From: Cellulomonas composti | Lineage (GTDB): Bacteria > Actinomycetota > Actinomycetes > Actinomycetales > Cellulomonadaceae | NCBI RefSeq assembly: GCF_007990245.1 | Contig: NZ_BJWG01000011.1 | Coordinates: 1-64,000, forward strand | Reading direction: 5' to 3' | Length of the DNA stretch: 64,000 nt | Shown: positions 1-7,888 of the stretch, one piece after another | How the letters are laid out: each line of letters begins with the position of its first letter | Position numbering within the stretch: position 1 is the stretch's first letter | Program-made: the position numbers and the translations under genes | The notes under the pieces: model-generated | The model's database searches: none | What the model saw: only the letters and a program-made list of their open reading frames with translations | Told to the model about the DNA's origin: nothing

Positions 1-326
1 GGGCGCGCACCCACCGGCCACGTACACCGGCACGCCGCCACCGACCCGCACCACCCGCACGCCCCCGCAGCAAGCTCCGGAGCATCCCACCAGACCGGAA
101 CCCGCGCCTCGTCCTCCCGCGTCCACCACAACGACGACGAACCCGCCTCCCCGACCGCACCCGCACCCGCGGCCCGCGGCACCGCACCCTCGGACGCGGG
201 CCGCGGCACCACACCGTCGGACGCACCCACCGGAACAGGCACCGGAGGGCCCAGCTCGGGGCGCGCGGGCGCGACCGACCGCTCAGCGGCGACCACCCCA
301 AGACCCCAATCGAACACGTGTTCCAC
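1..326 (-). CDS. Uncertain 5' fragment of a leftward gene, possibly a DUF222/13E12-type HNH protein
   Basis: An open frame runs leftward from a GTG at 326 to the window edge with no stop (about 108 codons, 3' end missing). It starts VEHVFDWGLGVVAAERS, continues as a Pro/Ala/Gly/Val-rich stretch, then a Trp-rich segment. I see no domain that identifies it. The only functional hint is the LexA-like box over its first codons. From family knowledge, 13E12-repeat (DUF222/HNH) genes of actinobacteria often carry such boxes at or near their starts. The reading frame itself is not certain in this GC-rich DNA. The DUF222 assignment is inference. Confidence 0.3.
   Translation of the reverse strand, partial: MEHVFDWGLGVVAAERSVAPARPELGPPVPVPVGASDGVVPRPASEGAVPRAAGAGAVGEAGSSSLWWTREDEARVPVWWDAPELAAGACGWCGSVAACRCTWPVGAR
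310..325 (-). promoter_or_regulatory. LexA/SOS-box-like palindrome
   Basis: TCGAACACGTGTTCCA matches the actinobacterial SOS box TCGAAC-N4-GTTCGA at 11 of the 12 defined positions. It overlaps the first codons of the leftward open frame, so it would control that frame rather than folP, which starts 200 bases away. Confidence 0.5.
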
Positions 327-515
327 ACTACAGACGACCACTGACACGCGTGCCCGACGCCGGCCCCACGCACCGTCGAGGCCAGATGACGAGCGGCGTC
401 GGCACCGCTGGATGCCGACCGCGCGCGCGGCCGGGCCCTGTGGCGAGCGGCTCCGGGCGGCGCCGTCGCGGCGCCGTCGCGGCGGTGTTCGTCGGACTCG
501 TCGTGCTCGTCGCCG
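327..515. other. Non-coding stretch between the SOS-like box and the folP promoter
   Basis: This GC-rich stretch lacks a convincing gene. Short frames can be drawn through it, but they are Arg/Gly/Ala-rich with no start signal or recognisable domain. A short CGGCGCCGTCGCGG repeat lies near 460-483. I see no RNA gene or terminator. Confidence 0.4.
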
Positions 516-521
516 TAGGCT
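516..521 (+). promoter_or_regulatory. Leaderless-type -10 of folP operon (TAGGCT)
   Basis: TAGGCT fits the actinobacterial TANNNT -10 element and is followed by exactly 6 nt and then GTG. That spacing puts the transcription start at the start codon. No ribosome binding site precedes the GTG, which agrees with a leaderless mRNA. Confidence 0.6.
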
Positions 522-527
522 CGGCGC

Positions 528-1451
528 GTGAGCGTCGTCGGACCGGCCGTGCTGCCGTCGCACCTGCGCGACGCGGGACGCGCGCTGGTGATGGGCGTCG
601 TCAACGTCACGCCGGACTCGTTCTCCGACGGCGGGCGCTGGTTCACGCCCGGCGCGGCGGTCGCGCACGGACTGACGCTGCTGGACGAGGGCGCGGACCT
701 GCTCGACGTGGGCGGTGAGTCCACGCGTCCGGGCGCGCGCCGCGTCCCGATCTCCGACGAGCTCGACCGGGTGCTGCCGGTGATCGACGAACTCGTCCGA
801 CGCGGCGCGGCCGTCAGCGTCGACACGACGCGGGCGCGCGTCGCGCAGGCGGCGGTCGAGCGCGGAGCGGTGCTGGTCAACGACGTGTCGGGTGGGCTCG
901 CCGACGACGACATGCACGCGGTCGTCGCGCGCACCGGCGCCGCGTACGTCGCGATGCACTGGCGCGGGCACGCCGACGTGATGGACGACCTCGACGACTA
1001 CGACGACGTGGTCACGGACGTGCGCCGCGAGCTCGCCGAGCGCGTCGACGCGCTGCGCGCCGCAGGCGTGCGCGACGAGCAGGTGGTGCTCGACCCCGGC
1101 CTCGGGTTCGCGAAGCCCGGCGTGAGCAACTGGCCGCTGCTGGGCCGCCTGCCCGAGCTCGTCGCGGACGGGTTCCCGGTGCTGGTCGGCGCGAGCCGCA
1201 AGCGCTTCCTGGGGCACCTGCTCGCCGGCCCGGACCACCCGCCGGCCCCGCCGCTGCAGCGCGACCACGCGACCGCCGCGATCTCGGCTCTCGCGGCTGT
1301 CGCCGGTGCCTGGTGCGTGCGCGTGCACGAGGTCGCGGCCTCGGCCGATGCCGTGCGTGTGGCCGCCGCGTGGCAGGGTGGGCGCGACGAGCAGGGGCAC
1401 CCGACCGTCCGCACCGATGCGGACCCGACGAGCGCTGGAGGCGCACCGTGA
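528..1451 (+). CDS. folP: Dihydropteroate synthase
   Basis: Condenses 6-hydroxymethyl-dihydropterin diphosphate with p-aminobenzoate to give dihydropteroate in the cytosolic folate pathway; it is the sulfonamide target. The TIM-barrel signatures are all present: MGVVNVTPDSFSDGG at about residues 22-36, GGESTRPGA at 62-70, NDVSGG near 118 and GASRKRFLG near 221. The 307-aa length is normal, with a short extra C-terminal tail. The GTG start is set by the leaderless promoter 6 nt upstream. It is first in a long overlapping operon; its stop overlaps the next gene's start by 4 nt (GTGA), suggesting translational coupling with the next two folate steps. Confidence 0.95.
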   Translation: MSVVGPAVLPSHLRDAGRALVMGVVNVTPDSFSDGGRWFTPGAAVAHGLTLLDEGADLLDVGGESTRPGARRVPISDELDRVLPVIDELVRRGAAVSVDTTRARVAQAAVERGAVLVNDVSGGLADDDMHAVVARTGAAYVAMHWRGHADVMDDLDDYDDVVTDVRRELAERVDALRAAGVRDEQVVLDPGLGFAKPGVSNWPLLGRLPELVADGFPVLVGASRKRFLGHLLAGPDHPPAPPLQRDHATAAISALAAVAGAWCVRVHEVAASADAVRVAAAWQGGRDEQGHPTVRTDADPTSAGGAP

Positions 1452-2728
1452 GCGAGACGCCGGGGGTCCTCGACGCCCAGGGGCACCTGCTCGACCGGAT
1501 CCGGCTGACCGGCCTGTCCGCGACGGGCTACCACGGTGTGTTCGAGCACGAGAGGCGCGAGGGGCAGACGTTCGTCGCCGACGTCGTCGTGCACCTGGAC
1601 ACGCGCCGCGCCGCCGCGCAGGACGACCTGCGGCACACGCTCGACTACGGCGATGTCGCGTCGAAGGTCGTCGCGGTGCTCGAGGGCGAGCCCGTGGACC
1701 TCGTCGAGACGCTCGCCGAGATCATCGCGGCGACGGTGCTCGCGAACGGCTCGGTGCAGGCCGTGGACGTCACCGTGCACAAGCCGCAGGCGCCGATCAC
1801 GGTCCCGTTCGAGGACGTGACCGTCTCGATCCGACGAGACCGCTCCAAGCTCCCCGCGGCCGAGCCGTACTCGCCCGTCCCGGTCGTCACGCTCGCGCCC
1901 GACGAGGCCGCGCCCGACGAGCCAGCGCCCGACGAGCCAGCGCCCGACGAGACCGCGCCCGCAGCGGCAGTGCCCCCGACGGCGGCCCTCGCAGAAGCAG
2001 CGCCCGCCGAGCCCGGCCGACTCCTCGTGCCCGCAGCAGCGCCGATGCTCGCGCCGGTGCGCGCGGCAGAAGGCCAAGGGGATGTCGAGGATGCGGCGTC
2101 CGCCGACGAGGTCGTCGTCGGCGAGGTCGTGACCGACGTGCTCGACCGTGAGCCGGACGGGCCCGTCGACGCGGTGCTGGCGCTCGGCGCCAACCTCGGC
2201 AACGCGCAGGAGACGCTGCGCGCGGCGGTCTCCGCGCTCGCGGCGACGCCCGGCGTCGTCCTGGTCGACGTGTCACCGCTGGCGCGTACCGCGCCCGTGG
2301 GCGGCCCGCAGCAGCCGGACTTCCTCAACGCGGTCGTGCTGGTGCGCACCACGCTGTCACCGCGGGGCCTGCTGCGGGCGACTCAGGCGATCGAGCAGCA
2401 GCACGGGCGCGAGCGCCACGAGCACTGGGGGCCGCGGACGCTCGATGTCGACATCGTCGTGTACGGGCAGGTGCTCGCGACGACCGACGACCTCGAGCTG
2501 CCGCACCCGCGCGCGCACGAGCGGGCGTTCGTGCTGCAGCCGTGGGCGCAGGCCGACCCGCACGCGGTCCTGCCGGGCCTGGGCGGCGGCCCGGTCGCGG
2601 CGCTCGCGGCGACGGCACCGGACCGCGCGGGCGTGCGGTGGCTCGCGCTCGACTGGCTGACCGCGCCGGTATCGGCGGCGCAGGTGGACGCCGACACGTC
2701 CCGCTCGGCCCCACCGTCGAGGCCGTGA
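1448..2728 (+). CDS. folBK: Bifunctional dihydroneopterin aldolase / HPPK (FolB-FolK fusion)
   Basis: A 426-aa fusion of two consecutive folate enzymes. Residues about 10-135 are dihydroneopterin aldolase (LSATGYHGVFEHERREGQ, then the TLDYGDVA and LAEIIA segments). Residues about 235-410 are 6-hydroxymethyl-dihydropterin pyrophosphokinase (ALGANLGN near 242, GPRTLDVDIVVYG near 327). A linker of about 100 residues rich in Pro, Ala, Glu and Asp joins them and includes a PDEPA-type repeat. FolB is itself multimeric, so the fusion should tether several kinases to a ring; that is inference. The start is the GTG overlapping the folP stop; an earlier in-frame GTG lies inside folP and is rejected. 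Confidence 0.9.
   Translation: MSETPGVLDAQGHLLDRIRLTGLSATGYHGVFEHERREGQTFVADVVVHLDTRRAAAQDDLRHTLDYGDVASKVVAVLEGEPVDLVETLAEIIAATVLANGSVQAVDVTVHKPQAPITVPFEDVTVSIRRDRSKLPAAEPYSPVPVVTLAPDEAAPDEPAPDEPAPDETAPAAAVPPTAALAEAAPAEPGRLLVPAAAPMLAPVRAAEGQGDVEDAASADEVVVGEVVTDVLDREPDGPVDAVLALGANLGNAQETLRAAVSALAATPGVVLVDVSPLARTAPVGGPQQPDFLNAVVLVRTTLSPRGLLRATQAIEQQHGRERHEHWGPRTLDVDIVVYGQVLATTDDLELPHPRAHERAFVLQPWAQADPHAVLPGLGGGPVAALAATAPDRAGVRWLALDWLTAPVSAAQVDADTSRSAPPSRP
1895..1954 (+). repeat. Four 15-bp tandem repeats in the FolB-FolK linker
   Basis: The unit GCGCCCGACGAGCCA occurs four times, the middle two identical and the outer two differing at the end. It encodes APDE(A/P/T)-type pentapeptides in the flexible inter-domain linker. 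Copy number is likely to vary between strains. Confidence 0.85.
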
Positions 2729-3210
2729 TGCAGCGCACCCGCTGGCAGACGCTGGTCGTCCTCGCGCTCGGGGTCGCGGCGGCGACGTGGATCGTCTACC
2801 GCGCCGTACTGGGTCGCGGTGGGATGCCGCCGCAGGTGCCCTGGCTCGTGATCGCGGTCGAGGTGCTGATCGCCGGCGTCGTGCTCTCGATGGGCTGGGC
2901 GGTGCGCCAGTTCCTGCGCGGCAAGCGCCCGTCGCTCGACCCCATCCGCGCCGCCCGCACCGCGGTGCTCGCGAAGGCGTCGTGCTACACGGGCGCGCTG
3001 CTCGCGGGCTGGTACGGCGGTCAGACCGCGGTGCTCGTCTCCGATCTGGACGTGCCGGGCAACGGCGGGCGCGCGATCGCGGCCGGTGCGGCGACGCTCG
3101 GCGCGCTGCTGCTGGCGGGTGTGGGCCTGCTCGTGGAGTGGTTCTGCCGGGTGCCCCCGCAGGAGCCGAAGGACCGGGTCCAGGGCGAGGCGCCGAGCAC
3201 CCCGGCCTGA
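2728..3210 (+). CDS. DUF3180 family membrane protein
   Basis: A 160-aa integral membrane protein with four predicted helices: two in the N-terminal half (LVVLALGVAAATWIVYRAV, then WLVIAVEVLIAGVVLSMGWA) and two in the C-terminal half, with a basic RGKRPSLDP loop between the pairs. It matches the DUF3180 family, which sits directly after folK in many actinobacteria; its function is unknown. The ATG at 2728 overlaps the folBK stop by 1 nt, so it is co-translated. The conserved position suggests a role linked to folate or envelope housekeeping, but nothing in the sequence shows which. Confidence 0.85.
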   Translation: MQRTRWQTLVVLALGVAAATWIVYRAVLGRGGMPPQVPWLVIAVEVLIAGVVLSMGWAVRQFLRGKRPSLDPIRAARTAVLAKASCYTGALLAGWYGGQTAVLVSDLDVPGNGGRAIAAGAATLGALLLAGVGLLVEWFCRVPPQEPKDRVQGEAPSTPA

Positions 3211-3227
3211 GCCGGTCGAGACGGTGC

Positions 3228-3233
3228 AAGGAT
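3228..3233 (+). promoter_or_regulatory. Possible leaderless-type -10 before PH-domain gene (AAGGAT)
   Basis: AAGGAT lies 6 nt before the GTG at 3240. This is a weak -10 match, but the spacing is that of the stronger leaderless promoters here, and the only ~30-nt intergenic gap of the operon falls at this point. It may give a second, internal transcript. Confidence 0.35.
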
Positions 3234-3239
3234 GGTCGC

Positions 3240-3740
3240 GTGACCAGCGAGCAGACCGTCGGCCTCCCGTTCGAGCCCGAGGGCGTGGAGTGGACGCCCG
3301 TCTCGACGCGCCTGGCCGGTGCGCGGCTCACGGTGCTGGGCGTGGTGCTCGGCCCGGTGACGCTTCTCCTGATCGTCCTGGCGGTCGTCGTGACGCCGTG
3401 GATCTGGATCCCCGCGGGTGTGCTCCTGGCCGTGATCACCTTCGGCGCGGTGCTGGTGCCGCGGCAGGTGCGCGCGATGGCCTACGCCGAGCGCGCCGAG
3501 GACCTGCTCGTCCGTAAGGGCATCATGTTCCGCCAGCTCGTCGTCGTGCCGTACGGCCGGATGCAGTACGTGGACGTCAACGCCGGGCCGATCGCGCGCC
3601 GGTTCTCGATCGCGTCGGTGCAGCTGCACACCGCTTCGCCCATGACGAGCGCGAGCATCGACGGCCTGCCGCCGCAGGAGGCGGCGAGGCTGCGTGACCG
3701 GCTCGCGTCGCGCGGCGAGGCGAGGTTGGCCGGCCTGTGA
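3240..3740 (+). CDS. Small PH-domain (bPH2/DUF304) membrane protein
   Basis: A 166-aa protein with two adjacent membrane helices (about residues 30-70) followed by one bacterial pleckstrin-homology domain. The PH part reads RKGIMFRQLVVVPYGRMQYVDV and IASVQLHTAS, the usual DUF304 signature. It resembles YdbS-type proteins, which work beside larger YdbT-type proteins, and the larger partner follows immediately with a 4-nt overlap. YdbS/YdbT pairs have been linked to resistance to membrane-active compounds in Bacillus; applying that here is inference. The GTG at 3240 is chosen because it begins the homologous region and follows a -10-like hexamer by 6 nt. Confidence 0.75.
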   Translation: MTSEQTVGLPFEPEGVEWTPVSTRLAGARLTVLGVVLGPVTLLLIVLAVVVTPWIWIPAGVLLAVITFGAVLVPRQVRAMAYAERAEDLLVRKGIMFRQLVVVPYGRMQYVDVNAGPIARRFSIASVQLHTASPMTSASIDGLPPQEAARLRDRLASRGEARLAGL

Positions 3741-5344
3741 CCGAGGACGAGCTCGACGCCGGACCCGTCCCCGAGGACCGCTGGCGGCGGATGCACCCGG
3801 CGACGCCGGCGCTGCGCGGCTGGAAGGTCGTCTTCGCGGTCCTGCTGATCGTCTGGTACCAGATCGGCGACAACCTCCAGGACGCCTACCGGCTGATCGA
3901 CGGGCACGCCTGGCTGTACATGCTCGGAGGGCTCGCGGTCGTCGCGCTGGTCGGGGTCGGCTGGTCGGCGATCGTCTGGCGCGTGACGCGTTTCGCGGTG
4001 ACCGACGACGCGGTGCACGTGCACTCCGGGCTCGTCTTCCGCCAGCAGCGCCGCGCGCGGCTGGACCGGCTGCAGGCCGTCGACGTGGTGCAGCCTCTGC
4101 TCGCGCGGCTCGTCGGGCTCGCGGAGCTCAAGCTCGAGGTCGCAGGCGGCTCGGGTTCGGCGGTGGAGCTCGCCTACCTGCGCGAGAGCGACGCGCAGGC
4201 GCTGCGGGCCGAGCTCCTGGCGCTCGCGGCCGGTCTGCGGCAGGGGTCGGCGGGGGCTGCTTCCGGGCCCGTGGCCGCGGACGGCGTGCCGTTCTCCGTC
4301 GAGGCCGCGCCCGGTTCCACGGACCCGACGACCGCCCCGACGAGCGACCCGACGAGCGACCCGACGAGCATCCCGACGAGCGTCCCGGCAGCCGCCGGGA
4401 CGATCCCCGCGGTCCGTGCGACCCGACTGACCGACCGCATCGAGCGCCGCTTCGAGGACGCGCCCGAGCAGGAGGTGTACACGGTCCCGACACCGCGGCT
4501 GCTGATCGCGACACTGCGCTCGGGTGCGGTGGTCGGTCTGGTCGCGGCAGCGATCGCGGTGGTCGTCGGCGTGATCCTCGCGGACGGCGACATCGGTGCG
4601 GCCTTCGTGTTCGTCCCCGGCGTGTTCGCGCTGGTCGGCTTCGTGTGGAACCGCGTCAACAGCGGTGCGGGGTTCCGCGCGGCGATCTCGCCCGACGGCA
4701 TCCGGCTGCGGCACGGCCTGACGGAGGCGCGCACGCAGACCGTCCCGCCGGGGCGCGTGCAGGCGGTCCGGATCCATCAGGGGCTGTGGTGGCGCGGACC
4801 GGACTGGTGGCGCGTCGAGATGAACGTCGCCGGGTACGCGCAGGCCGCCAACAACGCGCGCGAGACCGTGCTGCACCCGGTCGCGACGCGCGACGAGGCT
4901 GCCACGGCGCTGTGGCTCGTGCTGCCCGACCTCGGTGTCGCGGACCCGCGTGCGCTGCTCGACGCCGCGCTCTCGGGGCGCGACGAGGACGGCGGCTTCC
5001 TGACGGCACCGCGGCGCGCCCGCTGGCTCGATCCGTTCGGTTGGCGACGGCGCGGCGTCTTCGTGACGTCGACCGCGCTGCTCGTGCGTTCCGGCCGCTG
5101 GGGGCGACAGCTCGACGTCGTGCCGCACGAGCGGACGCAGTCGCTCGGGTACGTGCAGGGGCCGTGGCAGCGGCGGCTCGGGGTCGCGACGATCGCGGTG
5201 CACTCGACGCCCGGCCCGGTGACGCCGCGGGTCGAGCACCTCGACGCGGACGCGCTCGCGCGGCTGCTCGACGAGCAGGCGGAGCGGGCCCGGGCCGCGC
5301 GCGCGCTGGCCGGACCCGAGCAGTGGATGCGGGGCACCGCGTGA
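3737..5344 (+). CDS. Large multi-PH-domain membrane protein (YdbT-like)
   Basis: A 535-aa membrane protein with repeated helix-pair plus PH-domain units. Helices lie near residues 35-80, then a PH domain (VHSGLVFRQQRRARLDRLQAVDVVQ), a Ser/Thr/Pro-rich loop of DPTS repeats near 195-215, another helix pair near 255-305, a second PH-like unit (LRHGLTEARTQTVPPGRVQAV) and a third near 440-520 (LLVRSGRWGRQLDVVPHERTQSL). This triple arrangement is typical of YdbT-like DUF304 proteins. It is translationally coupled to the small PH protein (GTGA overlap), so the two probably form one membrane complex. Confidence 0.75.
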   Translation: MTEDELDAGPVPEDRWRRMHPATPALRGWKVVFAVLLIVWYQIGDNLQDAYRLIDGHAWLYMLGGLAVVALVGVGWSAIVWRVTRFAVTDDAVHVHSGLVFRQQRRARLDRLQAVDVVQPLLARLVGLAELKLEVAGGSGSAVELAYLRESDAQALRAELLALAAGLRQGSAGAASGPVAADGVPFSVEAAPGSTDPTTAPTSDPTSDPTSIPTSVPAAAGTIPAVRATRLTDRIERRFEDAPEQEVYTVPTPRLLIATLRSGAVVGLVAAAIAVVVGVILADGDIGAAFVFVPGVFALVGFVWNRVNSGAGFRAAISPDGIRLRHGLTEARTQTVPPGRVQAVRIHQGLWWRGPDWWRVEMNVAGYAQAANNARETVLHPVATRDEAATALWLVLPDLGVADPRALLDAALSGRDEDGGFLTAPRRARWLDPFGWRRRGVFVTSTALLVRSGRWGRQLDVVPHERTQSLGYVQGPWQRRLGVATIAVHSTPGPVTPRVEHLDADALARLLDEQAERARAARALAGPEQWMRGTA

Positions 5345-6402
5345 GCGCTGCGCGCCCGGGTCGGCTGGGTGTGGGGGTGATCGGCGCGGGACGGGTCGGC
5401 GCCGTGCTCGGCAACGCCCTGCGCGCCGCCGGGCACCCGGTCGTCGGGGTGTCCGCGGTGTCCGAGCAGTCGCGCGAACGCGCGGAGCTGCTGCTGCCGG
5501 GCGTCCCCGTGCTCGACGTCCCGGAAGTCGTGCGCCGCGCCGAGCTGGTGCTCCTCGCGGTGCCCGACGACTCGCTGGGCCCGCTGGTCGCAGGGCTGGC
5601 GGACCTGGGCCGGTGGCAGGCGGGCCAGCTCGTCGTGCACACGTCCGGGCGCTACGGGACGGGCGTGCTGGACCCGGCCCGGCAGTGCGGCGCGATCCCG
5701 CTCGCGCTGCACCCGGCGATGACGTTCACGGGCACGTCGCTCGACCTGTCCCGCCTGGTCGGCGCGGCGTTCGCGGTCACGTCCCCGGCTGCCGTGCTGC
5801 CGATCGGGCAGGCACTCGTCGTGGAGATCGGCGGCGAGCCGGTCGTGGTCGACGAGGAGGCCCGCGGGCTCTACCACGCGGCGCTCGCGCACGGCGCGAA
5901 CCATCTCGTCGTGCTCGTCTCGCAGGCCGCCCAGGCGCTCGCGGCTGCGGGCGTCGAGGACCCGAGCCGCGTGCTCGCACCGCTGCTCGAGGCGGCGCTC
6001 GACGGCGCCCTGCGGGCTGGGGCGCCGCGTGAGGGCGTGACGACGGGTGCGGGGGCGATCGGCGCGCTGACCGGCCCGGTCCGACGCGGCGACGCGGGCA
6101 CCGTCCGCGGGCACCTCGAGGCGCTCGAGTCGTTCGCCGCGGCGTCCGGCGCGCCCGACGTCCCGGAGTCCTACCGGGTGCTCGCGCGCGCCGCGGAGGC
6201 CCGCGCGCTCGCGGCCGGGCTGCTCACGCAGGACGAGGCGACACGGGTGCTCGACGAGCTGCTCGCCGACCGTCGGGTCGCGGGCATCGATCGCGATGCG
6301 GGATCGTTGCAGCAGGATGACCCGGGCGACGACGCCGGCCGCGGCCCCCAGCACGCCGCGGACGAGCCCGAACCGGGAGCCGGCTCGCAGGAGGACGCAT
6401 GA
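5341..6402 (+). CDS. Rossmann-like and DUF2520 domain protein
   Basis: A 353-aa protein with an N-terminal NAD(P)-binding Rossmann fold (VGVIGAGRVGAVLGNALRAAGH, about residues 11-32) and a C-terminal all-helical DUF2520 domain resembling the ketopantoate reductase/ProC fold. The KPR-like segment (LHPAMTFTG, then HGANHLVVLVSQA) is present. It sits immediately before panC; in this position DUF2520 proteins are often guessed to supply a missing pantothenate step such as ketopantoate reductase, but that is unproven. The last 40 residues are acidic and probably disordered. The GTG start overlaps the previous stop by 4 nt, and its own stop overlaps panC by 4 nt. Confidence 0.8.
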   Translation: MSAARPGRLGVGVIGAGRVGAVLGNALRAAGHPVVGVSAVSEQSRERAELLLPGVPVLDVPEVVRRAELVLLAVPDDSLGPLVAGLADLGRWQAGQLVVHTSGRYGTGVLDPARQCGAIPLALHPAMTFTGTSLDLSRLVGAAFAVTSPAAVLPIGQALVVEIGGEPVVVDEEARGLYHAALAHGANHLVVLVSQAAQALAAAGVEDPSRVLAPLLEAALDGALRAGAPREGVTTGAGAIGALTGPVRRGDAGTVRGHLEALESFAAASGAPDVPESYRVLARAAEARALAAGLLTQDEATRVLDELLADRRVAGIDRDAGSLQQDDPGDDAGRGPQHAADEPEPGAGSQEDA

Positions 6403-7343
6403 GGACCGCAGTGGTGACGCCCACGCTCGCGCGCACGCGCGCCGAGCTGGCCGCCGCCCTCACCCGGCAGGACGCCGCGCCGCCGCGCTCGGGCGGGCGG
6501 CACCGCGCGGTCGTCATGACGATGGGCGCGCTGCACGAGGGGCACCTGTCGCTGGTCGCGGCGGCGCGTGAGCGGGCCGAGCACGTCGTCGTGACGATCT
6601 TCGTCAACCCGCTGCAGTTCGGCGCGGGCGAGGACCTCGAACGCTACCCGCGCGACCTGGACGGCGACCTGCACCGGCTCACCGGGCCGGGTCTGCTGCG
6701 TGAGGGCGACGTGGTGTTCGCGCCCGGTCCGGACGAGGTCTATCCCGACGGCGACCCGCTGGTGCGGGTCAGCGCCGGACGGATCGGCGAGGTGCTCGAG
6801 GGCGCGTCACGCCCCGGTCACTTCGACGGTGTGCTGACGGTCGTGCTCAAGCTCCTGCACCTGACGCACCCGGACGTCGCGATCTACGGCCGCAAGGACG
6901 CGCAGCAGCTCGTCGCGATCCGCCGGATGGTGCGCGACCTGGACCTCGACGTCGACGTGGTGGGTGCGCCGCTGGTCCGCGACGCCGACGGGCTCGCGCT
7001 CTCGAGCCGCAACGCGTACCTGTCCGACGACGAGCGGGCGCGCGCGCTCGCACTGCCGGCCGCGCTGCGCGCCGCGACCGCGACGGCCGACGGCGGCGGG
7101 ACGCCCGACGAGGTCCGCGCGGCTGCGCTCGCCGTGCTCGTCGGGCTCGCCGGGCCCGTCGGGCCCGTCGGGCTCGACGTGGACTACGTCGCGGTCGTCG
7201 ACCCCGACGACCTGACCGAGCTGGCGCCCGACCATGCCGGGGACGCGCTGGTCGCGCTCGCCGCACGGGTGGGCCGCACCCGGCTGATCGACAACACGAC
7301 CGTGCACCTGGGCCCGGCCCGGGGGAAGGAGGCCGCGCGATGA
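6399..7343 (+). CDS. panC: Pantothenate synthetase
   Basis: Joins pantoate and beta-alanine with ATP to make pantothenate. The nucleotidyltransferase motifs are visible: [13 protein letters not shown] (HxGH) at about residues 39-51, FVNPLQFG near 68, [18 protein letters not shown] near 165 and [12 protein letters not shown] near 202 (the KMSKS-like loop). At 314 aa it is slightly longer than usual because of a GPVGPVG stretch and a C-terminal tail. It overlaps the genes on both sides by 4 nt and directly precedes panD, which makes its beta-alanine substrate. Confidence 0.95.
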   Translation: MRTAVVTPTLARTRAELAAALTRQDAAPPRSGGRHRAVVMTMGALHEGHLSLVAAARERAEHVVVTIFVNPLQFGAGEDLERYPRDLDGDLHRLTGPGLLREGDVVFAPGPDEVYPDGDPLVRVSAGRIGEVLEGASRPGHFDGVLTVVLKLLHLTHPDVAIYGRKDAQQLVAIRRMVRDLDLDVDVVGAPLVRDADGLALSSRNAYLSDDERARALALPAALRAATATADGGGTPDEVRAAALAVLVGLAGPVGPVGLDVDYVAVVDPDDLTELAPDHAGDALVALAARVGRTRLIDNTTVHLGPARGKEAAR

Positions 7344-7888
7344 CCTCGCTGCAGCGCACGATGATGACGGGCAAGATCCACCGCGCGACGGTGACGCAGG
7401 CGGACCTGCACTACGTCGGCTCGGTTACGGTGGACGCCGACCTGCTCGCGGCCGCGGACCTGCTGCCCGGTCAGCAGGTCGACATCGTCGACGTGACCAA
7501 CGGCTCGCGCCTGACGACCTACGCGATCGCGGGCGAGGCGGGCTCGGGTCAGATCTGCATCAACGGCGCGGCGGCGCACCTGGTGCACCCGGGGGACGTC
7601 GTGATCCTCATCGCGTACGGCGTGCTGTCCGACGAGGAGGCGCGCACCTACGAGCCGCACGTCGTGCTCGTCGACTCCGAGAACCGCATCGTCGACCTGT
7701 CCGAGGACCCCGGCCAGGTGCCCGACGAGTGGACGCAGGTCGCGGGCCTGATGCCCAGCGGCGTGCCGTTCGCGCGCGGCCGTGACCTGGTGGACCACCC
7801 GCACCCGCTCGACCTGGCCGCGCCGCACGCGGCCAGTCCCGGCTGCGGCGTGCACACGCCGCACACGCACGACGCGGCGGCCCGGTGA
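7340..7888 (+). CDS. panD: Aspartate 1-decarboxylase with a C-terminal His-rich extension
   Basis: Makes beta-alanine from aspartate for pantothenate synthesis, using a pyruvoyl group formed by self-cleavage. The cleavage site is visible as YVGS, between Gly27 and Ser28, after [18 protein letters not shown]. The core ([38 protein letters not shown]) ends near residue 130. Family members are usually about 115-140 aa; this one is 182 aa. The extra tail contains many His and Pro residues (HPHPLD, HTPHTHD) and one Cys. Whether the tail binds metal or a maturation partner is unknown. The start overlaps panC by 4 nt. Confidence 0.93.
   Translation: MTSLQRTMMTGKIHRATVTQADLHYVGSVTVDADLLAAADLLPGQQVDIVDVTNGSRLTTYAIAGEAGSGQICINGAAAHLVHPGDVVILIAYGVLSDEEARTYEPHVVLVDSENRIVDLSEDPGQVPDEWTQVAGLMPSGVPFARGRDLVDHPHPLDLAAPHAASPGCGVHTPHTHDAAAR

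Noticed and set aside
3482-5239. 585-residue open frame on the minus strand across the PH-domain genes
   Set aside because: It is antisense to two clear membrane-protein genes; its product is Arg/Asp/His-rich low complexity with no domain, start signal or coding bias of its own.
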